A stretch of DNA of 60,540 nucleotides from Paracoccus sp. (in: a-proteobacteria) (GCA_030538425.1 JAUNTZ010000014.1:1-60540); one strand, 5' to 3'; positions 51,261 through 60,346 are shown, counted from the stretch's first letter. Program-made: numbers and translations. The notes: generated by a model not told the origin, from the sequence alone.

Positions 51261-52019
51261 ATGGCCAAATTCGCCGCCAACCTGACCTTTCTGTTCACCG
51301 AATTGCCGATCCTCGAACGGTTCCGCGCGGCCAAGCAGGCGGGGTTTCAGGGGGTCGAGATCCTGTTTCCCTATGATCTCGCGCCCTCTGAGCTGCGCCT
51401 TGCCGCCCGCGCGGCGGATACAGAGATCGTGCTGATGAACTGCCCGCCGCCGAACTGGGCGGGGGGCCCGCGCGGATTTGCCGCCGTGCCGGGGCTGGAG
51501 GACCGCTTTCGCACCGATTTCGGCCGCGCGCTGCGCTATGCTCAGGCGCTTCATGCGCGGCATATCCATATCATGGCCGGACGTGCTGAGGGGGATGAGG
51601 CGCAGGCCACCTTCATCGCGAACCTCAAATGGGCGGCCAAGCGCGCGCCCCATACCAGCCTCACGATCGAGCCGATCAACCAGACCGATATGCCGGGCTA
51701 TTTTCTGTCCGACTATGATCTGGCGGCACAGATCATTGCGGCGGTCGATGCGCCCAATCTGGGGCTGCAATTCGACGCCTATCACGCCCATCTGATCACC
51801 GGCGACGTCTTGGCCACATGGCAGGCCCATGCGGCCCTGGTGCGCCATATCCAGATCGCGGGCGCCCCCGACCGCCATGAGCCGCGCGAGGGAGAGATCG
51901 ACTATCCGGCCTTTTTCCGCGCCGTCGATGCCGCGGGCTATCGCGGCTGGGTCAGCGCGGAATACAACCCGCGCTCAACCACCGAGGCCGGGCTTCGCTG
52001 GCTGGCGGGTGAGCCATGA
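51261..52019 (+). CDS. Hydroxypyruvate isomerase-family sugar isomerase
   Basis: A 252-aa TIM-barrel protein of the xylose-isomerase-like AP-endonuclease-2 superfamily. Metal/active-site glutamates are in LTIEPINQTDMPGYFL and WVSAEYNPR, with GLQFDAYHAHLITGD between them. Closest by motif to Hyi/OtnI-type isomerases. It overlaps the next gene by 4 bp. Confidence 0.88.
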   Translation: MAKFAANLTFLFTELPILERFRAAKQAGFQGVEILFPYDLAPSELRLAARAADTEIVLMNCPPPNWAGGPRGFAAVPGLEDRFRTDFGRALRYAQALHARHIHIMAGRAEGDEAQATFIANLKWAAKRAPHTSLTIEPINQTDMPGYFLSDYDLAAQIIAAVDAPNLGLQFDAYHAHLITGDVLATWQAHAALVRHIQIAGAPDRHEPREGEIDYPAFFRAVDAAGYRGWVSAEYNPRSTTEAGLRWLAGEP

Positions 52020-52720
52020 TCGACGGCCCACAGGCGATCTCGCCCCTGATCGACGCCCCGCCTCTGGTTCTGTTCGGCATGGATATGGCGGCGGCCACCA
52101 TCTTTGCGGCGACCGGCGCGCTTGCCGCCTCGCGCAGGCAGATGGATGTGGTGGGCTTTATCTGGCTGGCCATCGCCACCGGCGTGGGCGGCGGCACGGT
52201 GCGCGACCTGATCCTTGACGTGCCGGTCTTCTGGGTGGTGAACCCGGCCCATATCATCGCCTGCGTGACCACCGCGATCATCGTGCATTTCGGCGCCCAT
52301 CTGATCGAGCGGCGCTTTGTCGCTCTGTTGTGGCTGGATGCGCTTGGCATGGCTCTGGTGACGGTGGCGGGGACCTCGAAAGGACTGTCGGTCGGTGCGG
52401 CGCCGCTGATTGCGGTGACGATGGGGGTGTTCACCGCATCCGTGGGCGGGATCATCCGCGATGTGCTGACCCAAGAACCCTCCATCATCATGCGCCGAGA
52501 GATCTATGTGACCGCCGCCCTTGCGGGCGCGGTCAGCTATGTCATCGCGGTGCAGCTTGGCGCGGGCAAGCTGGGCGCTGCGGGCGCGGGCTTTGGGGTG
52601 GCGGCCAGCCTGCGCATGGCGGCCTTGGCCTTTGGCTGGTCCATGCCCGCATACCGCCCCCGTGCCGCGCGCGACTATCCGATTACCGACCAGACCCCGC
52701 CGCCCGACCGCGAGGGTTAG
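52016..52720 (+). CDS. TRIC-type cation channel family protein (UPF0126/YicG-like)
   Basis: A 234-aa membrane protein with the two UPF0126 repeats: FGMDMAAATIFAATGALAAS and later MALVTVAGTSKGLSVG, each followed by GxGGGxxRD-type loops (GVGGGTVRDLILD; SVGGIIRDVLT). About seven helices. Bacterial members form trimeric cation channels. A strong hairpin follows the stop. Confidence 0.9.
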   Translation: MIDGPQAISPLIDAPPLVLFGMDMAAATIFAATGALAASRRQMDVVGFIWLAIATGVGGGTVRDLILDVPVFWVVNPAHIIACVTTAIIVHFGAHLIERRFVALLWLDALGMALVTVAGTSKGLSVGAAPLIAVTMGVFTASVGGIIRDVLTQEPSIIMRREIYVTAALAGAVSYVIAVQLGAGKLGAAGAGFGVAASLRMAALAFGWSMPAYRPRAARDYPITDQTPPPDREG

Positions 52721-52736
52721 GGGCGCTGCCCCCCCC

Positions 52737-52789
52737 GGATATTTGAGGACAAAAGACCGCGCAAAGCGTCTTTTGTCCCCTAAATATCC
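52737..52789. terminator. Long inverted repeat/bidirectional terminator after the TRIC-type gene
   Basis: GGATATTTGAGGACAAAAGAC, 10-base loop, GTCTTTTGTCCcctAAATATCC. The stem is about 20 bp with a small bulge, 17 bases after the stop. The right arm is also the first motif of the tandem array that follows. Confidence 0.7.
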
Positions 52790-53220
52790 CCGCCGGAGGC
52801 GCATCTTGCAGCGCGCGCCCAGGCCTGCGCATAAAAAGACAGCACAAGCACCCTGCGCGGTCTCTTGTCCCCAAGTATCCCCGCCGGAGGCGCATCTTTC
52901 AGCCCACGCCATGGCCCGAGCGCATAAAAAAGGACAGCACAAGGCGCCCTGCTTCTGCTGTCCCGCAAATATCCCCGCCCGAGGCGCATCTTGCAGCCCA
53001 CGCCATGGCCCGAGCGCATAAAAAAGGACAGCACAAGGCGCCCTGCTTCTGCTGTCCCGCAAATATCCCGCCCGAGGCGCATCTTTCAGCCCACGCCATG
53101 GCCCTCGCATAAAAAACCGCAGACCGCGCAAAGCACCCTGAGTCTCTTGTCCCGCAAATATCCCCGCCCGAGGCGCATCTTGCAGCCCTCGCCCCGGCCC
53201 GAGCGCATGAAAAAGACCGG
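52782..53220 (-). repeat. Tandem array of ~94-bp units each carrying a minus-strand terminator-like hairpin
   Basis: The motif aaatatccccgcc (aagtat in one copy) occurs at 52782, 52873, 52967, 53061 and 53156: spacings 91, 94, 94, 95. The third and fourth units are almost identical. Each unit contains, on the minus strand, a hairpin such as GGACAGCA...TGCTGTCC followed by TTTTTT. The array lies between two convergent genes; the 540-base gap holds no gene. A 438-codon open frame through it is judged non-coding. Confidence 0.88.
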
Positions 53221-53246
53221 CAAGCCCGCGCCTGCCGGTCCAGTCC
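53211..53246 (-). terminator. Intrinsic terminator after the 5'-nucleotidase gene
   Basis: Minus strand GACCGGCA, loop ggcgcgggct, TGCCGGTC, TTTTTC, about 20-45 bases past the stop codon at 53261. Confidence 0.8.
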
Positions 53247-53260
53247 TTTGGCAAAGGCGC

Positions 53261-54862
53261 TCAGTTCACCGTGATGCGGCCATCGGTTTCAGGCGCGAAA
53301 TCGGCGCCTTTCTCGGCCAGATAGTCGGCCAGCACATCGGCCAGATCGGGGCCGAAATCATAGGCGTTCTGGCCATGCGCCTTGAACATCGCATAACCGT
53401 CGCCGCCATTGCGCATGAAGTTGTTCGACACCACGCCATAAACCCGCTCGGGGTCCAGAGCCTCCCATGCGCCGTTCTCCTCAACCTCGACATCCGAGAT
53501 CCGGCTGCCAGCGGGCGCTGCGGGGTCGATGGTATAGCGCAGACCGGCGACCTGCGCGAAACGCCCGCCGCCTTCCTCGATCTGGCTGGCGCCGTTCTCC
53601 AACGCCTCAAGCACATATTCGCCGCCAAGCTGGAAGGTCGCCAGCGTGTTCTGGAAGGGAAGCACGGCCAGAACCTCGCCCATGGTGATCGGGCCCTGAT
53701 CAATCGCCGCGCGCAGCCCGCCGCCATTCTGAATGGCAATCTGGATGCCCTGATCGCGGACCCGCTCCAGCATCGCATCGGCCACAAGCGAGCCCATCAC
53801 ACATTCGCGCGCCCGGCAATCGGCACGATCCGCGCCGATCTCGGTATTGGTCTGGGCCACGACGCGGTTTTTCAGCTCCTCGATAGGCTCGGCCATCTCA
53901 GTCACACGAGCCGCCACCGCAGCGTCCGGGGTCACCGAGGCATCCAGCAGGATCGGCTGCCCCTCGGCCCCGGTCAGGTTGCCCTCATCGTCAAATGTCA
54001 GCACCAGATGGCCCAGATATTTCGAATAGGCATAGGCCTGCACCACCGGCACATCGCGCCCATCCGCGCCCGAAACCATGGTCGGATAGGGGCCCTCGGC
54101 CCCCTCCATGTCACCCAGCAGCGTGTGCGAATGACCGCCCACGACCGCATCCAGCCCCGGCACGGCGGCGGCCAGTTCCTGATCGTGCAGATAACCGATA
54201 TGGTTCAGCGCGATGATCTTGGTCACGCCCTGTTCGGTCAGCGCCTCGATATCGGCCCGCAGCGCCTCGACCGGATCGGTGAAGATCACGCTGTCCGAGG
54301 GGCTGGCAATCTCCACCGTGTCGGGCGTCAGCGCCGAGACGATGCCGATCTTTTCACCGCCCACCTCAAGGATGGCATAGCTGTCCACCAGACCTTGCAG
54401 GCGGTTGTTCTGGCTCAGATCCAGATTGCTGGCCAGAACCGGAAAATCGACGCCTTCGGCCAGCAGCGCCAGCCCGTCATCGCCATCGTCGAATTCGTGA
54501 TTGCCCACCGCCATGGCGTCAAAGCCGAGCCGGTTCATGAACTCGACGACCTCTTCGCCGCGATAATGGGTGTAGAACAGGCTGCCCTGATACTGGTCGC
54601 CGGAATCGAGCAGGATCACGTTCTGGCCGTCCAGTTCAGCGCGCAGCTCGGCCAGTTTGGTGGCAAGCCGGGCGACCCCGCCAAAGCATTCGCCATTCGC
54701 CTCGGTCTCGGCATCGCAGGTCGAATCGAAGCGGTTGATCGGCTCGATGCGGCTGTGGAAGTCATTGATATGCAGGACATTCAGCACATATTCGGCCTGC
54801 GCCGCACCGGCGGTCAGCGAGATGGCGGCGGCGGTGGCCAGAAGGCGGGTCTTGATGGACAT
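53261..54862 (-). CDS. Bifunctional metallophosphatase/5'-nucleotidase (UshA-like), periplasmic
   Basis: A 533-aa exported enzyme: signal peptide cleaved after AQA (residue ~23), metal-binding HINDFHSRIEP, DSGDQYQGSLF, VGNHEFDDG, NHIGYLHD and GGHSHT, then the C-terminal substrate-binding domain (NNFMRNGGDGYAMF). It hydrolyses extracellular nucleotides. ATG 54862 with AAAGGAGA is chosen; an upstream in-frame start would spoil the signal peptide. Confidence 0.94.
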   Translation of the reverse strand: MSIKTRLLATAAAISLTAGAAQAEYVLNVLHINDFHSRIEPINRFDSTCDAETEANGECFGGVARLATKLAELRAELDGQNVILLDSGDQYQGSLFYTHYRGEEVVEFMNRLGFDAMAVGNHEFDDGDDGLALLAEGVDFPVLASNLDLSQNNRLQGLVDSYAILEVGGEKIGIVSALTPDTVEIASPSDSVIFTDPVEALRADIEALTEQGVTKIIALNHIGYLHDQELAAAVPGLDAVVGGHSHTLLGDMEGAEGPYPTMVSGADGRDVPVVQAYAYSKYLGHLVLTFDDEGNLTGAEGQPILLDASVTPDAAVAARVTEMAEPIEELKNRVVAQTNTEIGADRADCRARECVMGSLVADAMLERVRDQGIQIAIQNGGGLRAAIDQGPITMGEVLAVLPFQNTLATFQLGGEYVLEALENGASQIEEGGGRFAQVAGLRYTIDPAAPAGSRISDVEVEENGAWEALDPERVYGVVSNNFMRNGGDGYAMFKAHGQNAYDFGPDLADVLADYLAEKGADFAPETDGRITVN

Positions 54863-55119
54863 GGGTTCTCCTTTGGTGGGATGCGCGCCTTTGCTGGAAC
54901 GCTCGGCGCGCATGGTGCCAGCTTCACGCGGATAGCCCGGCACCGCAACAGACCCGTGACAGCCCGGCGATTTCCTGCCGCGCTTAACGATTTGTTGGGG
55001 CTTTGGGGGTTAGTCTGGGGATCAGCGGCGATTCGGTTACACGGGGGATGCGATGATGAACGGATGATGCGACAGCGCGGTGTCTTGACCGCGCCCGCGC
55101 TTCGGGCAAAGACAGGGCC

Positions 55120-55443
55120 ATGCTGGTTTACAAGATCTTTCGCGCGGATGAATATGCAGCCTTCGTCGATGCCGGGCGCAGCGATGGCGCGCCGGTCGAT
55201 CTGGCCGATGGATATATTCATCTGTCCACCGCCGCGCAGGCTGCGGAGACCCTTGTGAAGCATTTCGCGGGTGAGGATGGGTTATGGCTGCTGGCCTTGG
55301 ACAGCGCGGCGCTTGATCCGCTGCGATGGGAGCCCTCGCGCGGGGGGGCGCTGTTCCCGCATCTTTACCGCGAATTGCGGGCCGAGGATGTGCTCTGGTC
55401 GCGCGAGATTGCGGCAGAGGACCGGCTGGAGGATCTGGCATGA
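55120..55443 (+). CDS. DUF952 domain protein
   Basis: A 107-aa DUF952 protein ([51 protein letters not shown]). The family is thought to resemble glutathione-related or ART-like folds; function unknown. Its TGA overlaps the ATG of the duplicated pyrD start (ATGA). Confidence 0.92.
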   Translation: MLVYKIFRADEYAAFVDAGRSDGAPVDLADGYIHLSTAAQAAETLVKHFAGEDGLWLLALDSAALDPLRWEPSRGGALFPHLYRELRAEDVLWSREIAAEDRLEDLA

Positions 55444-55719
55444 GCGCCGAGAGCAAGACGCAACAGGACAAGCCAAGCCTGATCGAGCGCGCGGGTCTGG
55501 CCGTGCTCCACCGTCTGGACCCCGAGCGGGCGCATGACCTGTCGCTGCGCGCGCTTGCGGCGGGGGTTGTGCCGGAGGATCTGGCATGAGCGCCGAGAGC
55601 AAAACGCAACAGGACAAGCCAAGCCTGATCGAGCGCGCGGGTCTGGCCGTGCTCCACCGTCTGGACCCCGAGCGGGCGCATGACCTGTCGCTGCGCGCGC
55701 TTGCGGCGGGGGTCGTGCC
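55428..55719 (+). repeat. 146-bp tandem duplication at the DUF952/pyrD junction
   Basis: ggaggatctggcatgagcgc and what follows occurs at 55428 and again at 55574. The two 146-bp copies differ at only about two positions (gcaag/gcaaa, gggtt/gggtc). The second copy runs into full-length pyrD. Confidence 0.95.
55440..55589 (+). CDS. 49-codon mini-ORF: pyrD N-terminus fused to a second copy of the DUF952 tail
   Basis: Produced by the 146-bp duplication. It encodes the first 45 residues of PyrD ([20 protein letters not shown] onward) followed by EDLA and stop. Both its start (with the DUF952 stop) and its stop (with the pyrD ATG at 55586) keep the ATGA overlap, so ribosomes can still step through to pyrD. 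As a protein it lacks any catalytic part; it could be a relay for translational coupling or may simply be young debris. Confidence 0.6.
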   Translation: MSAESKTQQDKPSLIERAGLAVLHRLDPERAHDLSLRALAAGVVPEDLA

Positions 55720-56680
55720 GCTGCCGGGCGGGCCGGTCACGGGGCCGCGGCTGGCCACGCGGATTGCGGGGCTGGATCTGGCAAATCCGGTCGGGCTGGC
55801 GGCGGGCTATGACAAGAATGCCCGCGCGGTGGGGCCGCTGATGCGGGCGGGGTTCGGCTTTGTGGAACTCGGCGCGGCGACGCCACGCCCGCAGCCCGGC
55901 AACCCCAAGCCGCGCCTGTTCCGGCTTTCGGGCGAGCGCGCGATCATCAACCGCTTTGGCTTTAACAATGAAGGCGCGGCGGCGATTGCCGCGCGCATGG
56001 CCGCGCGGCCTGCGGGCATCCCGGTCGGCCTCAATATCGGCGCCAACAAGGACAGCGCCGACCGCGCGGCGGATTTCGCCGAGGTGGTGCGGGTGGCCGG
56101 GATGGCGGCGGATTTCCTGACCGTCAACGTGTCCTCACCCAACACCGAAAAGCTGCGTGATCTGCAAGGCGCAGCGGCGCTGCGCGCCCTGCTGGCGGGC
56201 GTGCTTGAGGCGCGCGACGCCCTTCCCGAACGCCGCCCGGTCTTTCTGAAAATCGCCCCTGATCTGGACGAGGCGGGGCTGGACGACATTGCGGCAATTG
56301 CGCTCGACAGCGGCATTGACGCGGTGATCGCGACCAATACCACGCTCTCGCGCGACGGTCTGCGCGATGCGCAGCGCGGTCAGGCGGGCGGCCTGTCCGG
56401 CGCGCCCCTGTTCGAGCGTTCAACGCGGGTTCTCGCCCGGCTTTATCGCGCGACCGAGGGCCGCGTGCCCCTGATCGGCGTCGGCGGGATCTCATCACCC
56501 GAGGACGCCTGGCAAAAGATCCGCGCCGGGGCCTCGGCGGTGCAGATCTATTCGGCACTGATCTATCAGGGCTTTTCGCTGGCCGCCCATATCGCGCGCG
56601 AATTGGACGCCCGCGCCGAACGCGAAGGGCTGAGGAATATCAGCGCCTTGACCGGAACCGGCGCCGGTGAATGGTCATGA
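55586..56680 (+). CDS. pyrD: Dihydroorotate dehydrogenase (quinone), class 2
   Basis: A 364-aa class 2 enzyme: N-terminal membrane-association helices ([20 protein letters not shown]), then [31 protein letters not shown] with the catalytic serine, [12 protein letters not shown] and [13 protein letters not shown]. It oxidises dihydroorotate and passes electrons to ubiquinone in the inner membrane. ATGA-coupled to the mini-ORF upstream. Confidence 0.96.
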   Translation: MSAESKTQQDKPSLIERAGLAVLHRLDPERAHDLSLRALAAGVVPLPGGPVTGPRLATRIAGLDLANPVGLAAGYDKNARAVGPLMRAGFGFVELGAATPRPQPGNPKPRLFRLSGERAIINRFGFNNEGAAAIAARMAARPAGIPVGLNIGANKDSADRAADFAEVVRVAGMAADFLTVNVSSPNTEKLRDLQGAAALRALLAGVLEARDALPERRPVFLKIAPDLDEAGLDDIAAIALDSGIDAVIATNTTLSRDGLRDAQRGQAGGLSGAPLFERSTRVLARLYRATEGRVPLIGVGGISSPEDAWQKIRAGASAVQIYSALIYQGFSLAAHIARELDARAEREGLRNISALTGTGAGEWS

Positions 56681-56684
56681 GCGC

Positions 56685-56705
56685 GCAGCCCGCTGTTCGG
56701 GCTGC
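56685..56705 (+). terminator. Hairpin after pyrD
   Basis: GCAGCCCG-ctgtt-CGGGCTGC, perfect 8-bp stem 4 bases past the stop, followed by a weak T run (ATCCTTTAAA). Probable terminator. Confidence 0.55.
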
Positions 56706-56772
56706 ATCCTTTAAATCACCGCCGCTCCGCTGATCTGGCCGGACCAGCAGGACGCCGTAAGAGGAGGTCGTT

Positions 56773-57789
56773 TTGAGCCAGAATTCGATCCACGACCCGG
56801 GCGACACCCTGCCGGGCGACTATCACGAAACCCGGCTTGACGTTGCTGCGGCACTGAGCCTGCTGCGCGAGGTCTGGCCCTCAAACTATGGCAAGACCGG
56901 CTGCATTGATTTCACGCCCGATCTGCTTGGCTGGCTTTATGGCGGCCCGGACGCGCCGCGCCATATCCTGCGCGCGATCCGCCATGATGACGGGCGCGTG
57001 GTCGGGTGCAGCGCGCTGTTATATCGCGCGCTGTCGATCGGCTCGCGCCGCGTGGCGGGCTATATCTCAACCCATCTCACCGTGCGCCCCGAGCTGGAGG
57101 ACGGCACGCGCCGCCAGATCGTGCGCGTGCTGACCCGTCCCCTTCCGCTTTTGTCGGATGAAAACGCCGTGATCCTGGCCTGGCATGAAACCGGCAAGCG
57201 CGTGATCGAGGCAGCCCGGCGCGGGGCGGCGCGCTATGGCGTCTCGCTTGCGACACGCAGTCTGCGGCAGGCGGTGATCAATCCGCGCCGCCTGTCGATG
57301 GCCGAAAGCGCGGGGGGTGAGACGACAATTCGTCCCGCGACCAGACAGGACATGGCCGAGATCCTAAGGCTGGCGGACCGGCGCGCGGGCGCGATTGTCT
57401 GGCGGCCCAGTGCTGACATGCTGTTCCATCACCTCAGCGCCGCGCCATCCGCGTTTTTCCGCGTGGCGGAGCGTGACGGTGCGATTGTGGGCTCTATCGG
57501 CTGCTACAATCTGGGCTGGCAGCGCGGGGATGCGGTGACCGCGATGACCATCTGTGAATATCTCGACGCCGCTGACCCGCCCACCGCCAACGCACTGATG
57601 CGCGAGGCGATGAGCGTGGCAAAGGCGTCTGGCACGCGCGGCATCGTCATTGAAAACAGCGATTCTGTGGCGCCCGAGATCGCCAAAGGCTGCGGCATCC
57701 TGCCCGCGCCGCGCGGGATGGAACTGATGATCCGCAGCGCCGGCGCGCTGTCGCTTGGCGGCGCTGCGGTGATGTGCGACGTGAAATAG
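56773..57789 (+). CDS. GNAT-like acetyltransferase-fold protein
   Basis: A 338-aa protein with two GNAT-like halves: residues ~25-170 (LREVWPSNYGK; GYISTHLTVRPELEDGTRRQ) and ~180-320 (TIRPATRQDMAEILRLADRR; MREAMSVAKASGTRGIVIEN). It starts with TTG at 56773 after GAGGAGG. Substrate unknown. It is convergent with ppk2, with 7 bp between the stops. Confidence 0.7.
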   Translation: MSQNSIHDPGDTLPGDYHETRLDVAAALSLLREVWPSNYGKTGCIDFTPDLLGWLYGGPDAPRHILRAIRHDDGRVVGCSALLYRALSIGSRRVAGYISTHLTVRPELEDGTRRQIVRVLTRPLPLLSDENAVILAWHETGKRVIEAARRGAARYGVSLATRSLRQAVINPRRLSMAESAGGETTIRPATRQDMAEILRLADRRAGAIVWRPSADMLFHHLSAAPSAFFRVAERDGAIVGSIGCYNLGWQRGDAVTAMTICEYLDAADPPTANALMREAMSVAKASGTRGIVIENSDSVAPEIAKGCGILPAPRGMELMIRSAGALSLGGAAVMCDVK

Positions 57790-57796
57790 CCGCGCC

Positions 57797-58855
57797 TTAC
57801 GCGCCCGGTTTGCCCCGCCGCGCGGCCACGGGCTTCGCGGCCCCGGCATCCTCCGCACGACCCGCCCGCTTCGCCTCCGGATGCACCGATGCGTCCAGAA
57901 TATGCGCCATGCCATGGACCACATGGCTCGCATGGCCCACGATCAGCGGGTCGGGGATGCCGACCACCGCGTGGTCCTTGTCGGGATAGTCCAGCGTCGA
58001 CAGGAAATGGCGCATACAGTTCAGCCGGGCGCGTTTTTTGTCGTTGGATTTCACGATCACCCAAGGCGCGTCGGCAGTGTCGGTGTAGAAGAACATCGCC
58101 TCTTTCGCCTCAGTGTAATCGTCCCATTTGCCAAGGCTCGCCTTGTCGATGGGCGAGAGTTTCCACTGTTTCAGCGGGTCGGTCTCACGCGCCTTGAAGC
58201 GCGCGCGCTGTTCCTCACGCGTGACCGAGAACCAGTATTTGTAAAGCCGGATGCCCGAGCGCACCAGCATCCGTTCGAACTCGGGCGCCTGACGCATGAA
58301 TTCCAGATATTCGGTGGGCGTGCAAAAGCCCATCACCCGCTCAACCCCTGCGCGGTTATACCAGCTGCGGTCGTAGAAGGTCATCTCGCCGCCGGTGGGC
58401 AAATGGCTGACATAGCGTTGAAAATACCACTGGCCGCGTTCCTCATCGGTCGGTTTGTTCAGCGCGACGACGCGGGCAAAGCGCGGGTTGAGATGTTCGG
58501 TGAACCGCTTGATCGTGCCGCCCTTGCCCGCCGCATCGCGGCCCTCGAACAGGATCACGAATTTCTGGCCGGTCTCCTGCGCCCATTTCTGCACCTTGAG
58601 CAATTCGGCCTGAAGCAGCGCCTTTTCGGTCTCATAATTGCGGCGCGCCATGCGGCGGGGGTAAGGGTAGCGCCCCGTCTCAAACGCGGCGCGGACCTGA
58701 TCGGGGGTTACATTGGGGAAGCTTTGCGGGCCTGCCGCGCGGGCGGCGACCACGACTTGCGGCGCATCGCCTTGCGAGGGCGCGGCCTCCGTCGCGGCGG
58801 TGCTGATCGCCTGCGCGGCATCGGCCTTTGGCTCGGGGCGGGTCGAATCGGTCAT
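57797..58855 (-). CDS. ppk2: Polyphosphate kinase 2
   Basis: A 352-aa class I PPK2: Walker A EGRDAAGKGG (residues ~104-113), the PFTEHLNPR-type segment RFTEHLNPRFARVVALNKPT, Walker B TFYDRSWYNRAGVERVMGFC and the lid region (LYKYWFSVTREEQRARFKAR). It makes NTPs from NDPs with polyphosphate. The first ~45 and last ~25 residues are low-complexity Ala/Lys-rich extensions. ATG 58855 follows AGGAG. Confidence 0.95.
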   Translation of the reverse strand: MTDSTRPEPKADAAQAISTAATEAAPSQGDAPQVVVAARAAGPQSFPNVTPDQVRAAFETGRYPYPRRMARRNYETEKALLQAELLKVQKWAQETGQKFVILFEGRDAAGKGGTIKRFTEHLNPRFARVVALNKPTDEERGQWYFQRYVSHLPTGGEMTFYDRSWYNRAGVERVMGFCTPTEYLEFMRQAPEFERMLVRSGIRLYKYWFSVTREEQRARFKARETDPLKQWKLSPIDKASLGKWDDYTEAKEAMFFYTDTADAPWVIVKSNDKKRARLNCMRHFLSTLDYPDKDHAVVGIPDPLIVGHASHVVHGMAHILDASVHPEAKRAGRAEDAGAAKPVAARRGKPGA

Positions 58856-59013
58856 GTGCTTCTCCTGTTCGTGATTCGACAAAAGGTAACCGTTTTCTGA
58901 CAGGCCCCGGTTTGCGCAGGATCAAATTGAACATATTTGCGTGATCCTTTCCCGGCTCTGGTGCTTTTTCGCGACAGGCCCTAGCCTTGGCGCAACGCAA
59001 AGCGGAGAAAACC

Positions 59014-59658
59014 ATGCTGACCATTCACGGCGTCACCCGTTCGCGGGCCTCGCGCATCATCTGGCTGTGCCATGAGATCGGGCTGGAGTTCCGGCAGGTG
59101 CCGGTGATCCAGGCTTACCGGCTGGCCGATCCCGATGCGGCGGGCGCGCCGATGAACACCCATTCGCCGGGCTTTCTGCGCCTTTCGCCTGCGGGCGCGG
59201 TTCCTGTGATCGAGGATGAGGGGTTGGTTCTGTCCGAATCCATGGCTTGCACCATGTATCTGGCCCGCAAGCATGGCCAGCCGTTCGGGCCTGCCGATGC
59301 GACCGAGGATGCGCTGATGCTGCAATGGTCGTTCTATGCGGCGACCTCGATTGAGCCTGACGCGCTGACCATCCTGTTCCTGCACGGGCGCGGCGATGAT
59401 GCGGCGATGGTCGAAAACGCCGCCGAGCGTCTGGCCCGCCCGCTGCGCGTGGTTGAGGATCATCTGTCGGCGCATGGCTATATGGTCGGCGGGCGCTTTA
59501 CCGTCGCGGACATCAATATGGCCGAGGTCATCCGCTATGCCCAGGCGCATGAGGCGCTGATGCACGACTATCCGGCGATTCGCGAATGGCTGGCCGCCTG
59601 CCAGTCGCGCCCCGCCTTCCGCAAGATGTGGGAGCAGCGGCTGTCCGAGCCGGAGTAG
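59014..59658 (+). CDS. Glutathione S-transferase family protein
   Basis: A 214-aa GST: thioredoxin-like N-terminal domain (MLTIHGVTRSRASRIIWLCH; GAVPVIEDEGLVLSESMA) and an all-alpha C-terminal domain (MVGGRFTVADINMAEVIRYA). Likely detoxification or redox repair. ATG 59014 has GGAG upstream. It is divergent from ppk2. Confidence 0.9.
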   Translation: MLTIHGVTRSRASRIIWLCHEIGLEFRQVPVIQAYRLADPDAAGAPMNTHSPGFLRLSPAGAVPVIEDEGLVLSESMACTMYLARKHGQPFGPADATEDALMLQWSFYAATSIEPDALTILFLHGRGDDAAMVENAAERLARPLRVVEDHLSAHGYMVGGRFTVADINMAEVIRYAQAHEALMHDYPAIREWLAACQSRPAFRKMWEQRLSEPE

Positions 59659-59667
59659 CGCGGGCGG

Positions 59668-59705
59668 GCATTGAAATATGCGTTGAGATGTGCAATATTG
59701 AATGC
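59668..59705. promoter_or_regulatory. Candidate operator of the Phd/Doc operon
   Basis: GCATTGAAATATGC (59668-59681) and GCAATATTGAATGC (59692-59705) form an imperfect inverted repeat just upstream of the antitoxin ATG at 59724. Phd-type antitoxins usually autorepress through such sites. Confidence 0.45.
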
Positions 59706-59723
59706 AAGCGAAAGGATATTGCC

Positions 59724-59969
59724 ATGACCCGCCTGCTGACCAACCATATCTGCACGATCACCGAACTGCGTGAGCCGCAAAAGGTGCTGGACCGCTCGGG
59801 CGGGAAACCCGTGGCGGTGCTGAAGAATTCTCAGGTCGTCGCTTATCTGGTCCCAGAAGAGGCCACGCAGGCCAATCATCGCTATGCGACGATGGATGAG
59901 GTGATGGCGGTGTTGAAACGCACCCGCGCCGAGGCGCAGCCGGTTCTGGATTACCTGAAAGACAAGTGA
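59724..59969 (+). CDS. Antitoxin, Phd/YefM family
   Basis: An 81-aa antitoxin: N-terminal DNA-binding half (TRLLTNHICTITELREPQKV, then GKPVAVLKNSQVVAYLVPEE) and a charged C-terminal tail for binding Doc. Overlaps the toxin by 1 base (TGATG). AAAGGA precedes the ATG. Confidence 0.88.
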   Translation: MTRLLTNHICTITELREPQKVLDRSGGKPVAVLKNSQVVAYLVPEEATQANHRYATMDEVMAVLKRTRAEAQPVLDYLKDK

Positions 59970-60346
59970 TGGATTTCATGCTGCTGACCGCCGAGATGGT
60001 CGAGGCGATCCATGATGAGGTTCTGAACCCCGGTGAGCTGACCGGACGGGCGCGTGACAAATCGCTGGAATCGACGCTTGCGCGGGTGGAGAACCACATC
60101 GCTTATGGGATGGTGCGCGACATTTTTGAGCTCGCCGCGCTTTATGCGATGGCTGTTGCGCGCGGGCATTGCTTTAATGATGCGAACAAGCGGACCGCCT
60201 ATCGCAGCATGCAGGTCGTGCTGGAGTTGAACGGCCGCCATGCGCCGCGTGTCTCGCCCGACGAAATCGGCCCGCAGATCATCGCGCTTGCCCAAGGCGC
60301 GATTGATGACGGGCAGCTTGCCGACTGGCTGCGTGACCGCTGTTAG
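59969..60346 (+). CDS. doc: Doc-type (Fic-fold) toxin
   Basis: A 125-aa Doc toxin with the motif HCFNDANKRT (residues 67-76), i.e. the Doc form HxFxDANKR, which phosphorylates EF-Tu instead of AMPylating. The catalytic His and Lys/Arg are intact, so the toxin should be active. A chromosomal TA pair directly upstream of parE. Confidence 0.92.
   Translation: MDFMLLTAEMVEAIHDEVLNPGELTGRARDKSLESTLARVENHIAYGMVRDIFELAALYAMAVARGHCFNDANKRTAYRSMQVVLELNGRHAPRVSPDEIGPQIIALAQGAIDDGQLADWLRDRC

Noticed and set aside
52782-53220. CRISPR-like array between convergent genes
   Set aside because: Units are ~94 bp and similar throughout, including the hairpin; no spacers and no cas genes.
51938-53254. A 438-codon open frame on the minus strand through the terminator array and antisense to the TRIC-type and isomerase genes, with repeated peptide blocks
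   Set aside because: The repeated peptides follow from the DNA repeat. The frame starts within the nucleotidase terminator, has no ribosome site, and its second half is the antisense of well-supported genes.
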